Shown here piece by piece: positions 7,009 to 15,175 of a DNA stretch of 33,256 nucleotides. The position numbers and the translations under genes were made by a program. The notes under the pieces are model-generated. The model was not told where the DNA came from, ran no database searches, and saw nothing but the letters and a program-made list of their open reading frames with translations. Position 1 is the stretch's first letter. Each line of letters opens with the position of its first letter. This DNA is from an uncultured Lachnospiraceae bacterium (GTDB taxonomy: Bacteria; Bacillota; Clostridia; Lachnospirales; Lachnospiraceae), in the NCBI GenBank assembly GCA_910587955.1, contig CAJUNN010000033.1:1-33256 (forward strand). Direction: 5' to 3'.

Positions 7009-8338
7009 GCGCGGAGGAATTCCGGTACTCCGTAGGCGTAAGCCCCGTCTGCTTTTTAAAATTGCGGATAAAGGTCTGCTGGTGGTTAAAACCAACCGCG
7101 GCCGAAATTTCCTCCAGGGTCATTTTCGTGGTGCTAAGGAGCTCCTTGGCGTGACGGATGCGCACGGAGGAGAGATAGGTTATAATATCATAGTTTGTTT
7201 CTTTCTTAAACAGTTTGCTGGTGTAGGCGGGGCTGCATCCGATGTGCGCCGCCATATCCTCCAGCGAGAGGTCCTGATGATAATTCTCCTGAATCCAGGA
7301 AATCAGGCCGTCAATTTTCAGTTTCCCCTTATTGGCACTGACAGCCGAGATGGAATTGCAGATATTTTGAACAAAGGGCAGAAGGAACTGGCCGAAATCG
7401 TGTACGTGGGTCAGATGTTCCGTCTGTCCTTTTGCGCACTCCAGAAGAGGTTTGCAGTCTGCCAGGACAACGGGCATTTCTCTTACAATGGAGGAGATGA
7501 GCTCCACAATCTGTTCTGTGATCTCCCGTACGTAGGCCACGGAAGTATAGGGATTTGCGTGAATAACGGAAAAATAAGAGTTCAGGAATGTGGAGGCCTC
7601 CTGGCCTTTGCCCAGGCGGACATAGCGGGCCAGGAGCTGCTGTTTGTGATAATCAAACTGAATCTCGGTCCGCTGGAATTCCTGATAGGAGTAGGGCGTG
7701 GAAATGTGGTTGTGGAGCTTGTGATTTAAAAGCTCCGCGGCTTCCTCATAGGAACGGTGCAGAAGTTCCCCGGAAGAAATCATGCTGCCGAAGGCAATTA
7801 CCGGAGGACGCGCTTCCTCCCTGCCGGCGTATGCTTTCTGAAGGCATTCCCCCAGCTGGTTAAGGATGGGAAGATAGAGGCTTTCGGAGAGATTTTCGGC
7901 AATATTCAGAATGCCCAGGAGCGTGTCAGGCGTCTCCCATAGCCAGAAGGAGGGGAAGAATTCTCCGGCGGCCTCCCAGCAGAGTGCCAGGAGGCTGTCC
8001 TGCAGCCTGCGGCCTGCATCCTTGTGGAAAGAATTGGACAGCCGGGAGGAAGCCGGAAAATGGATCAGGGCCACAGCGGTGTGCCGCAGTTCCTTGTCCA
8101 GATCCAAAAAGGAAAGCAGGGGGGCCAGGTCCTCCGGTTCCGGCTTGTCGAGATAGCAGAGCCGGAGCAGCAGGGAGGCTTTCAGCTCGTTCCGGCTGGA
8201 TTCCAGAATGGAAGAGAGGAGCTTTCGCTGGGCTTCTTTTTGCTTCAGACGGCGGAACAAAAAGACAAGAAGTATACCTGCAAGAAAGAGCAGGCTCAAT
8301 ACCAAGATAAAACAAATTTTCCAGAAATAAGGTTTCAT
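6998..8338 (-). CDS. Membrane-anchored AraC family regulator
   Basis: This 446-aa protein has one N-terminal membrane helix (about residues 6-28, rich in Leu/Ile/Phe), a long unrecognised middle region, and a C-terminal AraC DNA-binding domain of two helix-turn-helices (LEDMAAHIGCSPAYTSKLFK and EISAAVGFNHQQTFIRNFKK). The start at 8338 is chosen because GGAGGAG lies just upstream; an in-frame ATG 90 bp earlier lacks a site. The architecture resembles membrane-linked AraC regulators of sugar uptake in Firmicutes, but without the usual two-helix Cache sensor. It is divergent from the Zn dehydrogenase gene that starts the catabolic island and is the likely activator of that promoter. Confidence 0.85.
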   Translation of the reverse strand: MKPYFWKICFILVLSLLFLAGILLVFLFRRLKQKEAQRKLLSSILESSRNELKASLLLRLCYLDKPEPEDLAPLLSFLDLDKELRHTAVALIHFPASSRLSNSFHKDAGRRLQDSLLALCWEAAGEFFPSFWLWETPDTLLGILNIAENLSESLYLPILNQLGECLQKAYAGREEARPPVIAFGSMISSGELLHRSYEEAAELLNHKLHNHISTPYSYQEFQRTEIQFDYHKQQLLARYVRLGKGQEASTFLNSYFSVIHANPYTSVAYVREITEQIVELISSIVREMPVVLADCKPLLECAKGQTEHLTHVHDFGQFLLPFVQNICNSISAVSANKGKLKIDGLISWIQENYHQDLSLEDMAAHIGCSPAYTSKLFKKETNYDIITYLSSVRIRHAKELLSTTKMTLEEISAAVGFNHQQTFIRNFKKQTGLTPTEYRNSSAPTS

Positions 8339-8366
8339 AGGCTCCTCCAAGGTCTTACTATGTTCT

Positions 8367-8396
8367 ATTTTAATCATAAAAATCACAAAAATGCAA
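8367..8396 (-). promoter_or_regulatory. Promoter of the AraC-type regulator gene
   Basis: On the minus strand, TTGCAT (8396-8391), an 18-bp spacer and TAAAAT (8372-8367) lie about 30 bp before the start codon. Confidence 0.55.
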
Positions 8397-8438
8397 GATT
8401 TGAGAATGAAATCCGAAAAAAACAACAAAAAAAGTGCG

Positions 8439-8457
8439 GGATTTGATCATAAAATCC
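8439..8457. promoter_or_regulatory. 19-bp near-perfect palindrome in the divergent intergenic region
   Basis: GGATTTGATCATAAAATCC is symmetric around 8448 with one mismatched pair. It lies between the AraC-type regulator and the dehydrogenase gene, about 90 bp before the latter's start. It could be an operator for either regulator of the island. No convincing -35/-10 pair for the dehydrogenase is seen, as expected if an activator is required. Confidence 0.5.
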
Positions 8458-8545
8458 GGGATTGATTCTGTACATGGGAATGGAAAAGGGCTAGTTTAAG
8501 GGCAGGCGGAACTGAAAACAGGTGCCGTTTGGAAAGGGGTTATGT

Positions 8546-9571
8546 ATGAGAGCCTTTATGATTGAGGAAACAAAATTTGCAGATCTGATTGAAGCGGAGG
8601 AACCGCGGATTACCGGTCCGACGGAAGTAAAGGTAGAAGTAGAATCGGTAGGAATCTGCGGGACGGACATTAAGATTTATGAAGGGCATCACTCCCAGTC
8701 TCTGGGGCAGAAGCGGATTCCCGGACATGAATTTGCAGGTGTGGTCACGGAAGTAGGTAGCCGGGTCCGCAGCCTGAAAGTGGGCGACCGGGTGGTCCAC
8801 GAGCCCATCTCCTACTGCGGAAGCTGTTATGCCTGCCGCAGAGGCGAGGGAAATGTGTGTGCCGATGTCCGTGTAACCGGCTGTAACTGCTCCGGGGGCA
8901 TGGAAGAGTATTTTGTAGCGGAGGAGCGCCAGTGGCATAAGATTCCCGATTGGATTACCTGGAACCAGGCGGCGCTGATTGAACCTTATACCATTGCGGC
9001 GCAGGTATGTGCCCGGGCAGAACTGCAGCCGGAGGATACCATGCTGATTTACGGAGCAGGTCCCATCGGCTTGATGCTGGCAGATACGGCCCTGCACATG
9101 GGAGTCAGGGTCTTTATCAGTGAAATCAGTGAGGGGAGGCTGGCCCTTGCCGGAAAGATCGGCATCCCTCATGTGATTGATTCAGGAAAGCAGGATGTCC
9201 GGGGAGAAATGATGGAGCTGACCGGAGGGTACGGGCCCAACATTGTGGCAGACTGTGCCGGTGTGCCCAAGCTTGCGGAGGAAGGAATGGAGCTTCTCTC
9301 CCCCTGCGGAAGATTTGTGCCGGTGGCCGGGGTAAAATTTACCTTCGACGGCTATATGGCCATGCGCAGGCAGATTAAAATCGTGGCGTCCCGGCTCCAG
9401 ATGCACCAATTTGTGCCGGTAATCGCCAGGTTCCGCCTGTACCAGGAGCATGCAGACGCCATGATTACAGACGTATTTGATTTTCAGGATACAAAAGAGG
9501 CTTTCCGTCTGGCGGCAGAGCGCAGGCCGGAGACAGGCAAGATCGTGCTGCGCTTTCACAAATATAACTAA
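8546..9571 (+). CDS. Zinc-dependent medium-chain alcohol/polyol dehydrogenase
   Basis: This 341-aa MDR-superfamily enzyme should oxidise or reduce a sugar alcohol or sugar acid hydroxyl with NAD(P). Catalytic zinc ligands are visible in ICGTD (Cys) and GHEFAG (His-Glu). The four-cysteine structural zinc loop is CGSCYACRRGEGNVC. The Rossmann nucleotide site is GAGPIGLM. The start at 8546 follows AAAGGGG; an overlapping ATG at 8542 is out of frame. It resembles sorbitol/threonine/galactitol dehydrogenases but the substrate cannot be assigned. It is the first gene of the island, divergent from the AraC regulator. The first copy of the repeated RNA element begins directly after its stop. Confidence 0.9.
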   Translation: MRAFMIEETKFADLIEAEEPRITGPTEVKVEVESVGICGTDIKIYEGHHSQSLGQKRIPGHEFAGVVTEVGSRVRSLKVGDRVVHEPISYCGSCYACRRGEGNVCADVRVTGCNCSGGMEEYFVAEERQWHKIPDWITWNQAALIEPYTIAAQVCARAELQPEDTMLIYGAGPIGLMLADTALHMGVRVFISEISEGRLALAGKIGIPHVIDSGKQDVRGEMMELTGGYGPNIVADCAGVPKLAEEGMELLSPCGRFVPVAGVKFTFDGYMAMRRQIKIVASRLQMHQFVPVIARFRLYQEHADAMITDVFDFQDTKEAFRLAAERRPETGKIVLRFHKYN

Positions 9572-9680
9572 CAACAGCAGAAGCCGTTGAGAACCAAGAA
9601 GGAATTACGGACGTAGAATGCGGCCGAAAATCCTTCTCTAAAGAGCGCTGGAAGGGCGTATGCGGAACTAAAATAGGAGA
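9572..9680 (+). repeat. Repeated structured intercistronic element, copy 1 of 4
   Basis: This element fills the gap between the dehydrogenase stop and the ribosome site of the racemase-like gene. It starts CAACAGCAGAAG. AGAAGGA (9597-9603) pairs with TCCTTCT (9631-9637). Inside it, UU/AA, CGG/CCG (9608-9610 with 9624-9626) and a tip CGTA-GAA-TGCG complete a long interrupted stem. The tail TGCGGAACTAAAATAGGAG includes the Shine-Dalgarno. Its outer stem is the weakest of the four. Confidence 0.75.
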
Positions 9681-9687
9681 ACAAGAA

Positions 9688-10353
9688 ATGACTAAGATTG
9701 CAATCGTATACACGTCCCTGGGGGGACTGATTCAAACCATGAAAAAAGAATTTGCCCGGGCCATGCCCGGCTGTACCTTGATAAACATTGCGGATGACAG
9801 CCTGATCCGGGAAGTTATGGAAGAGGGAGCTGTCACGGAAGGCGTGAGGGAGCGCATGATGCACTATTTCCAGGCGGCGGCTAACTGCAATCCCCAGGTG
9901 ATTGTCAGCGCCTGTTCTTCTGTGGGAGAGGTGGCGGAAGAGGCAGATCAGAAATGGGGGATTCCTGTAGTCCGGATCGACCATGCCATGATTGAGAAAG
10001 CCTTAGAAGAGGGAAACCGGATCGGAGTTCTGGCTTCTCTGGGGACAACGATGGAACCCACGGTTTCCTATATCCGCCGCCTGGCCGCAGACCGGGGACG
10101 GGAAGTACAGGTGGTGGGAAAGGTGGCCGAAGGAGCCTACGAGGCAAACGCCAGAGGAGAGACGGCGGTTCACGACGCACGTATCGCCCAGGCGGCAAAA
10201 GAGATTCAGGCGGATGCGGACGTTATCATCCTGGCGCAGGGTTCCATGGCCAGGATGGAGGAGGAGCTGCGCCGGCAGACCGGCCTTCCGGTCTATTCCA
10301 GCCCGCGGCTCTGTGCAGAAGAGATTCAGGTTATGTGTGAGAAGGAGGGATAG
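9688..10353 (+). CDS. Asp/Glu/hydantoin racemase superfamily protein with a single catalytic cysteine
   Basis: This 221-aa two-lobed protein has a racemase-type N-lobe cysteine motif (SACSSVGE, Cys76). The position where two-base racemases carry the second cysteine is ILAQGSMARM (residues 181-190), with no Cys. It may therefore act as an isomerase, decarboxylase or lyase with one thiol rather than as a classical amino-acid racemase; the related arylmalonate decarboxylases also use one Cys. It starts a sub-operon with the first transketolase pair: its stop is 2 bp before the next ATG. Upstream lies RNA element copy 1. The substrate is probably an intermediate of the island's pathway rather than an amino acid (inference). 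Confidence 0.8.
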   Translation: MTKIAIVYTSLGGLIQTMKKEFARAMPGCTLINIADDSLIREVMEEGAVTEGVRERMMHYFQAAANCNPQVIVSACSSVGEVAEEADQKWGIPVVRIDHAMIEKALEEGNRIGVLASLGTTMEPTVSYIRRLAADRGREVQVVGKVAEGAYEANARGETAVHDARIAQAAKEIQADADVIILAQGSMARMEEELRRQTGLPVYSSPRLCAEEIQVMCEKEG

Positions 10354-10355
10354 GT

Positions 10356-11186
10356 ATGGGACTGAGTGAGGAGAGAATCGAAAAGCTGGAAGGGCTCTGC
10401 AGGCAATTTCGAAAGGATGTGCTGACCATTCTGCATGAAGTACAGACCGGACATGCGGGCGGCTCCCTTTCGGAATGTGAGATATTGACGCTTTTGTATC
10501 TGGAATGCGCCAATATTTCCAAAGAAAACCAGAATCAGGAGGATCGGGACAGAATCGTACTTTCCAAAGGACATGGGGCGCCTATGCTGTACCGCTGTCT
10601 GGCAGAAAAAGGATTTTTCCCCAAGGAAGAGCTGCATACCCTGCGGCAGCCGGGCAGCCGCCTGCAGGGGCATCCCTGCTCGGCAAAGACACCGGGAGTG
10701 GAATTGTCTACAGGTCCCCTGGGAATCGGCCTGTCGGCATCGGTGGGTATGGCCTGTGCCAACCGCCTGCGGGGAAATGACGCCTATGTCTATACCGTAC
10801 TGGGCGACGGGGAACTGAACGAGGGAACGGTCTGGGAGGCAGCCATGTCTGCGGCCAAGTTCCGCTGTGATCATTTGATTGCCATTGTGGACTGGAATAA
10901 GGTGCAGCTGGACGGGAAAGCAGAGGAAATTATGCCCATGGACTGCATGGAGGAGCGCTGGCAGGCCTTCGGCTGGAATGTATGGCGGTGTAATGGTCAC
11001 AGCATACCGGAACTCTATGAGGCTGTCCAGGAGGCAAAAAACAAGAAAAACGGGAAGCCCTGCGTCATTCTTGCAGATACCGTGAAGGGAAAGGGAGTCT
11101 CCTTTATGGAGGGAACCAACGTTTATCACGGCAAAGCAATCTCCGACGAAGAGTATGCAGAGGCCATGAAAGAGCTGGGGGTGTAG
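10356..11186 (+). CDS. Transketolase, N-terminal (TPP-binding) subunit, pair 1
   Basis: This 276-aa subunit equals the N-terminal third of a full transketolase. It has the TPP/metal motif (GDGELNEGTVWEAAM), the GHAGGSLS loop and SKGHGAP. With the C subunit encoded 3 bp downstream it should form an active enzyme that transfers two-carbon ketol units between sugar phosphates. The start follows GAAGGAGGGATAGG, partly inside the end of the previous gene. It is clearly different from the second N subunit in this island (12269-13105), so the two pairs probably have different substrates rather than being a recent duplication. Confidence 0.93.
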   Translation: MGLSEERIEKLEGLCRQFRKDVLTILHEVQTGHAGGSLSECEILTLLYLECANISKENQNQEDRDRIVLSKGHGAPMLYRCLAEKGFFPKEELHTLRQPGSRLQGHPCSAKTPGVELSTGPLGIGLSASVGMACANRLRGNDAYVYTVLGDGELNEGTVWEAAMSAAKFRCDHLIAIVDWNKVQLDGKAEEIMPMDCMEERWQAFGWNVWRCNGHSIPELYEAVQEAKNKKNGKPCVILADTVKGKGVSFMEGTNVYHGKAISDEEYAEAMKELGV

Positions 11187-11189
11187 GAA

Positions 11190-12119
11190 ATGGGAAAAGC
11201 ATTGCGGGATGTATACGGTGAAAGCCTTTTGAAATATGCAAAAGAGAATAAAAAGGTAGTGGCTCTGGATGCGGATCTGGCTAACTGCAGCAAGACCTGC
11301 ATGATGGGAAAAGAGCTTCCGGAGCGGATGTTTGACGTGGGAATTGCAGAAAACCATATGATAGCCATGGGAGCAGGCTTTGCAAGCTGCGGGATGATTC
11401 CCTTCGTAAATACCTTTGCCACCCTGGCGGCGTCCATGTGCGCCCTTTCAGCCAAGGCTCTGATTGGATATTCCGGGCTCAATGTCCGCATTATGGGAGC
11501 CAACAACGGTTTGAGCGGCGGATATGACGGGGCAACCCACCATGCCCTGGACGATATGAGCGTTATGCGTGGGATACCGGGAATGCTGGTCATGTCTCCT
11601 TCCGATGGGGTGATGACGGACTGGATGGTGCGTACACTGGCGGAAGACTATGAAGGGCCTGCTTATGTAGGCATTCCCAGGAACGGCTACGAAAATCTCT
11701 ATGAGGAGGGAGAAGATTTTGAGATCGGGAAGGCAAAGCAACTGACCGATGGGAAAGATGCCGCTGTATTTGCTTACGGCCTTTCTGTCTTCCGTGCCAA
11801 AAAGGCAGCTGAACAGCTGGCGGCCGAAGGAATCCATATCAGTGTGTACGATATGTTTACCCTGAAACCCTTTGACCGGGAGGCGGTACTTCGGGCGGCC
11901 CGGGAAACAGGCGCTATTGTGACCGTGGAGGAGCATTCCATTGTGGGAGGTCTTGGAACGGCAGTACTGGAGACGCTGGCGGAAGGCGGCGAGCAGGTGT
12001 CTGTGCGCCGCCTGGGAATCCAGGACTGCTATACCCACAGCGGGGCTTATGAAGATTTGGTAACGGAGTTTGGGATCGGAATTGCGTCCATCGCGGATGC
12101 AGTCAAGGAATTGCTCTAA
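11190..12119 (+). CDS. Transketolase, C-terminal subunit, pair 1
   Basis: This 309-aa subunit carries the pyrimidine-binding and C-terminal domains of transketolase. The conserved Glu that activates TPP is in the FDVGIAENHMI motif. A later segment (TVEEHSIVGGLGTAV) matches the C-terminal domain of the transketolase/DXPS/E1-beta superfamily. It follows its N subunit by 3 bp. The stop is followed at once by copy 2 of the structured repeat. Confidence 0.93.
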   Translation: MGKALRDVYGESLLKYAKENKKVVALDADLANCSKTCMMGKELPERMFDVGIAENHMIAMGAGFASCGMIPFVNTFATLAASMCALSAKALIGYSGLNVRIMGANNGLSGGYDGATHHALDDMSVMRGIPGMLVMSPSDGVMTDWMVRTLAEDYEGPAYVGIPRNGYENLYEEGEDFEIGKAKQLTDGKDAAVFAYGLSVFRAKKAAEQLAAEGIHISVYDMFTLKPFDREAVLRAARETGAIVTVEEHSIVGGLGTAVLETLAEGGEQVSVRRLGIQDCYTHSGAYEDLVTEFGIGIASIADAVKELL

Positions 12120-12258
12120 AACTGCAAGTTCCCGGACAGTGCCGGAAGAATTGTCAGAACGGTGCCCAGAAGGAGTTACGGGCACAGTATTTTGTGACCG
12201 TAACTCCTTCTAAAATATGCGGGTATCGTTCTGACGGATGCAAAACTAGAATAGGAGG
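12120..12258 (+). repeat. Repeated structured intercistronic element, copy 2 of 4
   Basis: This is the longest and best-paired copy. AGAAGGAGTTACGG (12168-12181) pairs perfectly with 12198-12211 (14 bp), with a CACA/TGTG tip. An outer helix, 12153-12167 with 12221-12235, is 15 bp with two G-U pairs. TGCA at 12123-12126 and 12239-12242 can close the base. An extra small hairpin (TTCCCGG...CCGGAA) is inserted near the 5' end. The tail ATGCAAAACTAGAATAGGAGG carries the ribosome site of the second transketolase N gene. Confidence 0.85.
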
Positions 12259-12268
12259 TTTACTTTTT

Positions 12269-13105
12269 ATGGATAGAGAGATTCAGGAACTTTATAAAAA
12301 AAGCTATGAACTGCGCATTCATGCTGTTAAAATGGTATATCATGCCAAGACAGGCCATGCGGCGCCCAGCCTTTCCATGGCGGATCTGATAAGCGCCCTG
12401 TATTTTAAGATTCTGCGGGTGGATCCCTCAGAACCCCGCTGGAAGGACCGGGATCGGTTTGTACTCTCCAAAGGCCATGCCTGTCCCATCTACTACGCGG
12501 CGCTGGCGAAGCGGGGATTTTTCCCGGAGGAAGATTTGATGCAGTACCGGGCTTTAAACAGTAAGCTCCAGGGACATCCCGATATGCGCAAGTGCCCGGG
12601 AGTGGATATGACCACAGGTTCCCTGGGAAATGGAGCCTCAGCTTCCCTGGGGATGGCGCTGATAGGCCAGAAGGAGAAAAAGGACTATTATGTGTATGCC
12701 ATCTGCGGCGACGGGGAGCTGCAGGAGGGAATTGTGTGGGAGAGCGCTTTGTATGCGGGAAATGCCCATGCGGACCATCTGATCTGGTTTGTGGATTATA
12801 ATGGGCTTCAGTCCGGTGGCAGTGTCCGGGAAATCCAGAATTTGGAAGATTTGGAAGAGAAATTTAAAAGCTTTGGCTGGGATGTACAGACCATAGACGG
12901 TCACAATATGGAAGAGATTCTGGCAGCCGTGGAGACGGCGAAAGAACGGAAAGGAACACCCTCGGTGATTCTGGCAAAGACAACCAAGGGGAAAGGTGTG
13001 TCCTACATGGAAAACCAGTATCTGTGGCATATGAAAGCGCCCAATGAGGAACAGTATACACAGGCAATGAAAGAACTTTCAAAGGAGGTGGAGCGCTATG
13101 CGTAA
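12269..13105 (+). CDS. Transketolase, N-terminal (TPP-binding) subunit, pair 2
   Basis: This 278-aa subunit has the TPP motif (GDGELQEGIVWESALY), the GHAAPSLS loop and SKGHACP. The start at 12269 is set by AGGAGG at 12253-12258; the in-frame ATG at 12194 lies inside the structured RNA element and encodes no homologous sequence. It forms a second split transketolase with the gene that overlaps its end by 8 bp. Two split transketolases in one island suggest two successive ketol transfers or two different aldose acceptors. Confidence 0.93.
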   Translation: MDREIQELYKKSYELRIHAVKMVYHAKTGHAAPSLSMADLISALYFKILRVDPSEPRWKDRDRFVLSKGHACPIYYAALAKRGFFPEEDLMQYRALNSKLQGHPDMRKCPGVDMTTGSLGNGASASLGMALIGQKEKKDYYVYAICGDGELQEGIVWESALYAGNAHADHLIWFVDYNGLQSGGSVREIQNLEDLEEKFKSFGWDVQTIDGHNMEEILAAVETAKERKGTPSVILAKTTKGKGVSYMENQYLWHMKAPNEEQYTQAMKELSKEVERYA

Positions 13106-14036
13106 AATGGTATCGACCCGTACGGGCTTTGGACAAGGACTGGTAGAGCTGGCGGCTAAGAGGAGCGAAGTAATGGCGACGTCCGCAGACACTTACCGTT
13201 CCTTTGCGCTGGGAGAATTTGTAGAAAAATACCCGGACCGCTATTATGAGTTCGGCATTGCGGAGCAGAATATGCTCACTGCCTCCGGGGCTATGGCGGC
13301 GGAGGGATACTGCATCTTTGCGGTGGGTTACAGCCCCTTTCTCTCCATGCGGGCTCTGGAGCAGATCCGCACCTTTGTGGCCTATCCGAATTTAAATGTG
13401 AAGGTAGTGGCAGGCCTGTCCGGGCTGTCCGGCGATACGGACGGTGTGACCCACCAGGGAACGGAAGACGTCGGCATCGTGCGCACCATTCCCAACATGA
13501 CGCTTTTGTGTCCGGCAGACGCGGTGGCGGCCAGGGCCTTTGTCAAAATTGCGGCAGATGTTGAGGGGCCCGTCTACCTGCGCTTGGGGCGGGGATCGAC
13601 GCCCGTTCTGTACGGAGAAGATCAGGAATTTACCTTCGGGAAAGCCATACGTGTCCGGGAGTACGGGAAAAAGGCAGTGGTGATTGCCTGCGGTTCCTGC
13701 GTATATGAGGCCGCAGCGGCGGCGGATGCCCTGAAAGAAAAAGGAACCGGCATTACAGTTCTGGATATGCACACCATCAAACCTCTGGATACTGAGAGCA
13801 TTGCGCAGTGCTGCCAAGATGCAGACAGCGTGATTACGGTAGAGGACGGAACCATCTACGGCCTGGGAAGCGCTGTAGCAGAGGCGCTGCTGGAGCACCG
13901 GATTGTGCCGAAACATTTTAAACGCCTGGGCCTGACCACCTTCGGGACGGCCGGGACTTATCAGGAGCTGCTGCATTTCTATGGGCTGGATGCAGAAGGG
14001 ATCGCGGCCGCAGTAGAAGAAAGCGCAAACTCATAA
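13098..14036 (+). CDS. Transketolase, C-terminal subunit, pair 2
   Basis: This 312-aa subunit has the canonical TPP-activating Glu motif (YEFGIAEQNMLTASGAMAAE) and the C-terminal domain segment TVEDGTIYGLGSAVAEALL. It starts inside the last codons of its N subunit, behind AAAGGAGG, so synthesis of the two is probably coupled. The stop is followed at once by copy 3 of the structured repeat. Confidence 0.93.
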   Translation: MRKMVSTRTGFGQGLVELAAKRSEVMATSADTYRSFALGEFVEKYPDRYYEFGIAEQNMLTASGAMAAEGYCIFAVGYSPFLSMRALEQIRTFVAYPNLNVKVVAGLSGLSGDTDGVTHQGTEDVGIVRTIPNMTLLCPADAVAARAFVKIAADVEGPVYLRLGRGSTPVLYGEDQEFTFGKAIRVREYGKKAVVIACGSCVYEAAAAADALKEKGTGITVLDMHTIKPLDTESIAQCCQDADSVITVEDGTIYGLGSAVAEALLEHRIVPKHFKRLGLTTFGTAGTYQELLHFYGLDAEGIAAAVEESANS

Positions 14037-14151
14037 AACAGCAGAAGCCCGGACAAAGCCCAGAAGGATTTACGGACGCAGGAATCTGCGGGCGGAAATT
14101 CTTCTAATGAAGGGGCTTTGTATGGGCGTATGCGGAACTAAAAATAGGAGG
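14037..14151 (+). repeat. Repeated structured intercistronic element, copy 3 of 4
   Basis: It starts AACAGCAGAAG right after the stop codon. AGAAGGA (14062-14068) pairs with TTCTTCT (14099-14105); the C-to-T change gives a G-U pair, so the helix is kept. TTT/AAA extends it and the tip is CGCAG-GAAT-CTGCG. The outer helix includes CAAAGCCC with GGGCTTTG, then GCCC with GGGC. The tail TGCGGAACTAAAAATAGGAG holds the ribosome site of the SDR gene. Confidence 0.85.
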
Positions 14152-14159
14152 CAGAGGTT

Positions 14160-14972
14160 ATGTACACACTGGAACAGCTATACGGAATCCAAGACAACGT
14201 AATTGCCGTAACCGGCGCAGCCGGCGGCATCGGGCTGGAGCTGTGCCGGGCAATCCTGGATCTGGGAGGGAAAGTGGCAGCCGTGGTCCGAAGCGGGCGC
14301 AGCCGGGACAAGGTACTGGAAGCTCTTGGAGATGCGGGAGAGGAACGGCTTATGTGCTGTCTGGCGGACCTGACGGACGAGGAGGCAGTAAAAGGGGCCA
14401 TGGAGCAGATTTACGGGAAATTCGGGACCATTGACGGCCTGGTCAATGCAGCAGGAATGAATATCATTGAGAGCCTGGATGAGATGTCCATGATTGATTT
14501 TCAGAAGGTGATGGATGCCAACTTTACAGCGGTCGTGCTCTGCTGCAAATATGCAGGACACTATATGCTTCAGGCAGGGAAGGGACGCATAGTAAACATT
14601 TCTTCCATGAGCACGGTGAAGGGAAAGGCTTTCTATACGGCCTACGCCTCCAGCAAAGCGGCGGTAGACAGCTTTACCAGAGCTCTGGCCATTGAGTGGG
14701 CCCGCCGGGGAATCAACGTTAACTCCATTGCACCCAGCATGATTGTCACGGATATCAACCGCAGGCAGATCGAAGAAAACCCGGACTCCTACCAAAAGCG
14801 GGTGGAGAGCATTCCCAGGGGATGCCCGGGGAGAACCGAGTGGCTGGTATCTCCGGTAATTATGCTGTTGTCTCCCGGATCCATTCACTTGACGGGGCAG
14901 ACCATCTTTGTGGACGGTGGATGTACGGCCGGGGATACCTTTGTCATGGAAACCCGGCGGTTTGGAGCGTGA
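14160..14972 (+). CDS. Short-chain dehydrogenase/reductase (gluconate-5-dehydrogenase-like)
   Basis: This 270-aa classical SDR should interconvert a hydroxyl and a ketone using NAD(P). Seen are the nucleotide motif TGAAGGIG, the structural NAAG, the catalytic Ser in NISSMS and the Tyr-Lys pair in YASSK. A GGQTIFVDGG-like C-terminal motif (HLTGQTIFVDGG) is typical of sugar and sugar-acid SDRs. It has RNA element copy 3 as its leader and is the last gene before the LacI regulator. The substrate is unassigned. Confidence 0.92.
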   Translation: MYTLEQLYGIQDNVIAVTGAAGGIGLELCRAILDLGGKVAAVVRSGRSRDKVLEALGDAGEERLMCCLADLTDEEAVKGAMEQIYGKFGTIDGLVNAAGMNIIESLDEMSMIDFQKVMDANFTAVVLCCKYAGHYMLQAGKGRIVNISSMSTVKGKAFYTAYASSKAAVDSFTRALAIEWARRGINVNSIAPSMIVTDINRRQIEENPDSYQKRVESIPRGCPGRTEWLVSPVIMLLSPGSIHLTGQTIFVDGGCTAGDTFVMETRRFGA

Positions 14973-15005
14973 GGAGGTCCAGCCTCATTTGTCTCTCTGA
15001 ATTAA

Positions 15006-15029
15006 CGCAATCGATTCCAAAAAATTGCG
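15006..15029. promoter_or_regulatory. Candidate LacI-type operator upstream of the regulator gene
   Basis: CGCAATCGATT (15006-15016) is nearly one arm-plus-centre of a palindrome of the GCAATCGATTGC type. The same 11-bp sequence occurs in reverse orientation just downstream of the dctP promoter (16406-16416). A further ATTGCG at 15024-15029 mirrors the CGCAAT here. Confidence 0.5.
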
Positions 15030-15102
15030 AAAAAATGTGACATAACACTTGCAAAAAGTCAATCGTTGTTGTAAAAATATAAGAAACCGCTTTGTTTTTG
15101 GT

Positions 15103-15131
15103 TTGTTATTTGGGACAAAATGTAATATAAT
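15103..15131 (+). promoter_or_regulatory. Promoter of the island's LacI regulator gene
   Basis: TTGTTA (15103-15108), a 17-bp spacer and a consensus TATAAT (15126-15131) lie 44 bp before the start codon. Confidence 0.7.
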
Positions 15132-15175
15132 TAGGAAAAACGTCCCCACAGACAGAGAGGGAAGGAGTATTTTCC

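Noticed and set aside
7082..7729. 215-codon plus-strand frame inside the AraC regulator
   Set aside because: Opposite-strand shadow of a gene with clear helix-turn-helix motifs.
12194..12268. Upstream start for the second transketolase N subunit
   Set aside because: The extra 25 codons lie in the 3' half of the structured RNA element and are not homologous to transketolase.
14988..15000. Possible terminator after the SDR gene (TGAGG/CCTCA)
   Set aside because: Only a 5-bp stem overlapping the stop region and a poor T-run; not convincing.
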